A program made the translations under genes and the position numbers. Positions 59,575 through 64,000 of a stretch of DNA of 64,000 bases are shown here, piece after piece. Each line of letters opens with the position of its first letter. The stretch's first letter is position 1. Below the pieces are notes generated by a model. The model was not told where the DNA came from and did no database searches. It saw nothing but the letters and a program-made list of their open reading frames with translations. The stretch comes from Diadophis punctatus similis (Eukaryota; Chordata; Lepidosauria; Squamata; Dipsadidae), in contig JALIGW010000005.1 in the NCBI GenBank assembly GCA_023053685.1, positions 55,285,242 to 55,349,241 on the forward strand, in the 5' to 3' direction.

Positions 59575-61549
59575 AAGGGCCACTCTCCTGACTTCTCTTT
59601 AATTCTCATTAATCAGATATGCTGATAGCATTCATAATGCAAGACCAAACTCTTTGAATGGTGAATGCCATTTCCTTCTTTCCTAAACTGTAAATATCAT
59701 CTGGATCTATCCAGTTCCAGATACAAAAGGCGACAGACTAATATTATGAAAATATTATACCATTTAGTAATATCTGAAGGGATCCCTTCTCTGGAAGTTG
59801 TTGAAATAAGAGCTTAAAAGAATGAAAGATGAAGGACAATTTCATTTCTATTCACGAAGTGCACTGATGAGTCACAGTCAAATTTAATCAAAACTCAAGG
59901 ATCTCTGTTAACTAAATGGATTTTCTATTGCCTCTTGTGTCATGAAACAATTACTGAGCTGGAATTATTTTGGACAGCAAACACTAGGAGCATTTACATA
60001 CTTTATGAAAGATCAGCAGCAGCTTGCCTCATTATTTTATCAACTCTCCCCCTATGAGACTGATGTCATTAACAAATGAGAGCACTCATAATTCAGCCAC
60101 ACAAAGATGGGCTTAATTAGGGTATACCCACATGGGGAAGCTTCCCAAGATCCTGACTCAATGGGGAACTAGATACCTAGGAAGCAATCATTATAAGAAG
60201 AGGAAGCAGCAATAGGAGAGAAGGAAATAGAAAAGATACAACCAACAGACTAACATTGCTCTACATCAGAGTTTTTCAAACTTGGCAATTTTAAGATGTG
60301 TGGAATCCTGGGAGGTGAAGTCCACAAATCTTAAAGTCACTAAGGTTGAGAAACATTGTTCACACATCTTCAAGTTGCCCTGTTTGAAAACCCTGATTTA
60401 GATTCTGGATCTCAATGGGACATCTCCATTGGCATCCAGCAACCCTTCCCGTGTCACCTGCCAGGTTTCACAACCTATATGGTTTTATACATTTGAAATT
60501 CTTTTAAGTAAAAGAACATTTAATGTAATGTTGGCATTCTGCCTGCAAAGTGCTACCTACAGCATCTGAGTCCTACTCATAGATCCCCAAAGACAATCTT
60601 ACAAAAGAAAAATGCTGGAAATCTACTGTTTTATTTGGAAGTACACTCACAGATTCAGGGGAAAAAATTAACTGAAGAACAGCTGAGATAAATTAACAGG
60701 TTTGGCAAGGAATAATTTATCAGTTATTTATCTTGGTAAATAGGTGTTTTGTAAGTACCCATCACCACTTTGTGAGATTGCTCTTAAATTTCAGGTTTCA
60801 AATGTGCCCCTTGCTCCCAAAGAGTTGGGACCAATGCTGATAATCAGTCTGATAAATCTCGTAAAGATGCTTAGTTCTGACTTTGTGGCTGCTGGCAGGA
60901 GTACACAAAAAATGATAACATTTGAAAACAAAGTAAAAGGGGGAAATAACAACTGGTATGGAAAAAGTTGCTAGTTTCTAATTCCAGTACAGGCCGTTGA
61001 CTGACATTCTGATGGGTTCAGTCTGTGTGAAACATTGCTGAAAGTCAAGATAGGCTCATAAAAGAATACATTGTTGTGGTAAAAGATCATCCAAATGCAC
61101 TTTTAATGTGATAATCACAAGATGTGCATGTACTGATCAAAGTTCTAAAAAGTTCAGCTGTGACAATTTTGTATTACAGAGAGAAAATTACTACCTTCTT
61201 TTACCCTCATGTCAAGTTCTGTTTAATTCTCCTCACGGACATTAATTCCTGAAAAGCGAATGGTAATATAAGCCTGGAGGGAAGTGAATTGAAGAAGTTA
61301 ATAATCAAAGAAAAATGATGCCCGCATGAGTTTTGTGTCTTCCAGAGATTTGTTTTACCTTTGTCAGAATATTACAGCATGTAATCTGTACAGCATGTAA
61401 CCTTGTCATCTAAGACAAAAATGTTAGATGAACCATAAGAAAATAAGAAATATACAATGAAATCTATCCTTTGCATGCAGACTCCAATTGTATTAAAATC
61501 TGGTAAAATAAGTTACCTGCTCTAGATCTGACAAACTGGGCATGCTCAT
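59575..61549. other. No gene; possible MITE remnant near 60267
   Basis: At 60267-60358 CAGAGTTTTTCAAACTTGGC and TAAGGTTGAGAAACATTG resemble the ends of the CAGTGTTTCCC hAT MITE, with GGAATCCTGGGAGGTGAAG between. No target duplication is visible. The rest is AT-rich and unrecognised. Confidence 0.5.
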
Positions 61550-62475
61550 TTATGACACTGGGATTTAGGAATAAACTGGAGATTCTACATGCATTTCATC
61601 TACTTTGCTACATGACAGGGTCCATACTTGACTCCCTGGACCTGGTCTCAAAAAGCAGTGGAATACTTTTAGCTTTTGGTTCTGGGAGGACCTCAGCTTT
61701 TATGTCCGGTGGAAATTTTCAGAATAATTCAGGGATTCATGGCAACCATGGGCTTTTTCTAAATAATCTCAGATGCAACGCACATAGTCACATGTTAGAC
61801 TGGATATTCATTTTTGAGCAGTGAATATCCTGATATGAATTAGGGAGGTATGAGTTCTTTATTGCGGTTGGATCACTTCCTGGTTACAGCTGAGAACTTC
61901 TGCAAGTAGAGGACCAATTAAAATGATCTGATGCAGAGGTATCTGTGGATATTATCAGTAATCTGGTATGCAATTCTATGTCTGGTTGATTTCTGCAGAT
62001 GGGGATACTAGAATATTCAAAGAGCTCTCCAAATATAGATCTATGCAGCACTTGGTTCACTGCAGTAGTTTGGGAAATAGAGCAGTTGAAAAGATGACTA
62101 GATTGCCAGTTGAAGAACACTAAAGTTGAATTGGACCAAACATTAGTTGAAACACAATGTCCTTATTATATCCACACACTGTGCCCTGATGTCCTCTTTC
62201 AGGTGAGTCAGTCATTTTTAGGAAGTAGGCAGATCTTCCTGAGGGGCTGCAGTGAGATTTTGGAGCTACATTTTGCAAATAAAATCACTCAAGTTTGGTC
62301 TAGGTTACACATGGGCAGGGTTGAAGGAAATACCAGCAGCAACTTTCCTTGGCTTCATTTTGGTTTGTTAACTTTGAGGAAGTAGATGGGGTTCTGCTAC
62401 TTGTAAACTAGACCCAACTAGACCCCTTCTCTGCTTAGGAAGATATAAAGAACTGGAGCCAGGTGATAATCCATA

Positions 62476-62655
62476 GTTTTAGTTTTAGTTTTAGTTTTAG
62501 TTTTAGTTTTAGTTTTAGTTTTAGTTTTAGTTTTAGTTTTAGTTTTAGTTTTAGTTTTAGTTTTAGTTTTAGTTTTAGTTTTCTTTACAGTTTTCTTTAC
62601 AGTTTTCTTTTCTTTACTTTTTTACTTTACTTTACTTTACTTTACTTTACTTTAC
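62476..62655. repeat. (TTTTAG)n-(TTTAC)n microsatellites at the Rex1 tail
   Basis: About 17 TTTTAG units, then TTCTTTACAG repeats, then TTTAC units directly before the Rex1 3' end. They lie on the 3' side of the Rex1 coding strand and probably grew from its tail. Confidence 0.9.
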
Positions 62656-63640
62656 TATCATTGCACCTCGTACAATGAAATTAAATGCCATCTTCAGTGT
62701 ACATTATAACTATAAAAATAAAGCACAAACACACATCCTTCACATTCTATACAATTAAATTGAAAACCAGATATTGCATTAATACTGCACTATACAGTAA
62801 AATTCAATATAGTTACTGCCCTGGGATAGAAGCTGTTTTTCAGCCTATTTGTCCTTGTTTTTATTATCCTGTACCGTCTGTCAGATGGTAATAGTTCAAA
62901 AAAAGGGTGCCCAGGATGAGATGGATCTTTAAGAATGTTTTGAACTTTCGTAAGGCAGCAGGAGCTATAAAGCTCTTCCAAAGAGGGGAGAGGGCAACCA
63001 TGATCCTCTGGGCAATGACGCTAACCCTCTGGAGTGCTGTCCTATTGGCCACTGTGCAATTGGCAAACCATACACAGGTGCAGTAAGTTAAAATACTCTC
63101 TATGGTGCAGCAGTAGAAGGTCACCAGCAGTTTTTCATTCAGTTGTTTCCTGAGAAGTCTCAGGTAGTATAATCTCTGCTGGGCCCATTTTACCAGTGCT
63201 GCAATGTGAGTGCCCCAGGTCAGGTCCCCTTTTATGATAACACACAGAAACTTAAAACTGGCTACTTGCTCCACTCGGTGTCCATTGATAAGCAAGGGCT
63301 GGATATCTGATCTATTCCTTCTATAGTCCACTATAAACTCCTTGGTCTTATTGGTGTTAAGGACCAAGTTATTTTCTCCACACCACAAAAGCAACCGATC
63401 CACCTCATCTTGATAGACAGACTCATCCCCCTTGGAGGATTGTATCATCTTTTGTATCATCGTGAGTGGAATTGCAGTCATGCACATAAAGAGTATAGAG
63501 TAAGGGACTCAACATGCAATCCTGTGGTGTACCAGTGTTAAGAATAAGTGCTGAAGAGATATGATTATCTAATCTGACCCTCTGCGAGCGGACAGACAGG
63601 AAATCCATAATCCAAAGGCAGATTGAATAAGAAAGTCACT
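62656..63640 (-). mobile_element. Rex1-like LINE, 5'-truncated
   Basis: Minus-strand frames read MDFLSVRSQRVRLDN and ILNTGTPQDCMLSPLLYTLYVHDC (RT motif B), then VDRLLLWCGENNLVLNTNKTKEFIVDYRR and KFLCVIIKGDLTWGTHIAALVKWAQQRLYYLRLLRKQ. They continue IESILTYCTCVWFANCTVANRTALQRV and ILKDPSHPGHPFFELLPSDRRYRIIKTRTNRLKNSFYPRAV. This order is typical of Rex1/Babar LINEs. A frameshift near 63480 removes the FADD catalytic block, and another near 62950 splits the C-terminus. The 3' end TTTCATTGTACGAGGTGCAATG leads into the microsatellite. Confidence 0.8.
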
Positions 63641-64000
63641 TAAGGGGGAATTAATGTCCTCTTCCTTGAAGGAATTGAATGTGGGTCCCATTCTGATGAA
63701 ACCTGCTTTAGAACTAGCCAATCTTGACAACCATCACCCATTATCTATCATTCTTCTTTTAGAAAAGGTTATAGAGATGGGAAGGGTTCTGTTTACAAAC
63801 TATTCTAGAAGAAACAGAAGTTTCATTTCAGATCTGGATATTAACTGTATTAGTTATCCTCATATGTGAAGGGACTGCATAAACCCTAGTCATTTTAGAT
63901 TTTTTTCAATGGCTTTCAACAGCCAACCACAGATCCTGCATAGGTTGAGAATTGACAGCTCTATTTTTAGTAGCTCTGCTCCTTCCTAAACTGGTATTAT

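Larger units (their letters stand above)
61550..64000 (+). mobile_element. Degraded LINE (KPxLDxxNLxNY family) split by Rex1, runs off the window
   Basis: Upstream of the Rex1 insertion, CNAHSHMLDWIFIF resembles the GHTLDLIF block of a LINE endonuclease and ILELHFANKITQVWSRL resembles the linker before RT. Downstream, from about 63650, SLKELNVGPILMKPALELANLDNHHPLSIILLLEKVIE resembles the RT start (LKKPSLDPxxLxNYRPISNLPFLxKVIE). Both parts are on the plus strand and in the expected order, so I read them as one interrupted copy. Stops are frequent. It may be the same family as the LINE 3' ends at 14590 and 27058. Confidence 0.5.

Noticed and set aside
62476..62580. Telomere-like repeat
   Set aside because: The unit is TTTTAG, not the vertebrate TTAGGG, and it abuts a LINE tail.

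Overview
This window is a vertebrate, gene-poor stretch, almost certainly from a squamate reptile and probably a snake. I infer this from the repeat mix: CR1 and L2-like LINEs, RTE-BovB, Rex1, an R4/Dong-like LINE, Penelope-like fragments, squamate tRNA-derived SINEs, many short hAT elements including SPIN, a DIRS element, and long microsatellites in AT-rich DNA. I found no host exon, tRNA, rRNA or other cellular gene that I can support. Nearly every long reading frame belongs to a transposon or lies inside a microsatellite.

The centrepiece is a structurally complete DIRS-type tyrosine-recombinase retrotransposon at 18185-24303, coding on the minus strand. It has perfect 103-bp inverted terminal repeats and an internal complementary region (18404-18497) that carries the complements of both outer ends, overlapping by 3 bp. 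Its order of genes is gag, reverse transcriptase/RNase H with a methylase-like tail, then tyrosine recombinase. A -1 slippery heptamer sits just before the gag stop in the correct phase. The copy looks young (GC-rich, perfect ends) but carries two lesions: YLDN in place of the YxDD catalytic motif, and an amber codon inside RNase H. The recombinase and gag frames are open.

Layout: 1-9000 holds SINEs, a hAT element, an L2-like LINE split by a SINE, and a Penelope fragment. 9000-18184 holds a 624-bp hAT element, BovB and other LINE fragments, a Tc1/mariner-like element, a SINE with an 11-bp duplication, and a near-perfect palindrome. 18185-24303 is DIRS. 24612-26781 is a CR1 with a long open RT frame, then an R4/Dong-like fragment trapped between (TAA)n arrays. 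28850-31056 is a CR1 with two hAT elements inserted directly side by side, followed by a third hAT copy. 32340-38190 holds Penelope fragments, an L2-like tail and another hAT element. 41704-45745 holds SPIN (with a second hAT remnant inside it) and a 2.3-kb L2-like LINE with its own hAT insertion. 46262-59078 has further hAT elements, a LINE C-terminus with a C2H2 finger, and microsatellites. 59334-64000 holds a SINE and a LINE on the plus strand split by a Rex1 LINE on the minus strand, running off the window.

The parts do not form a cellular pathway. They form a nested record of transposition: LINE machinery supplying SINEs, hAT transposase acting on non-autonomous copies, and a DIRS copy that would now need proteins supplied in trans. 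Family names come from recognising motifs by eye, not from a database search.
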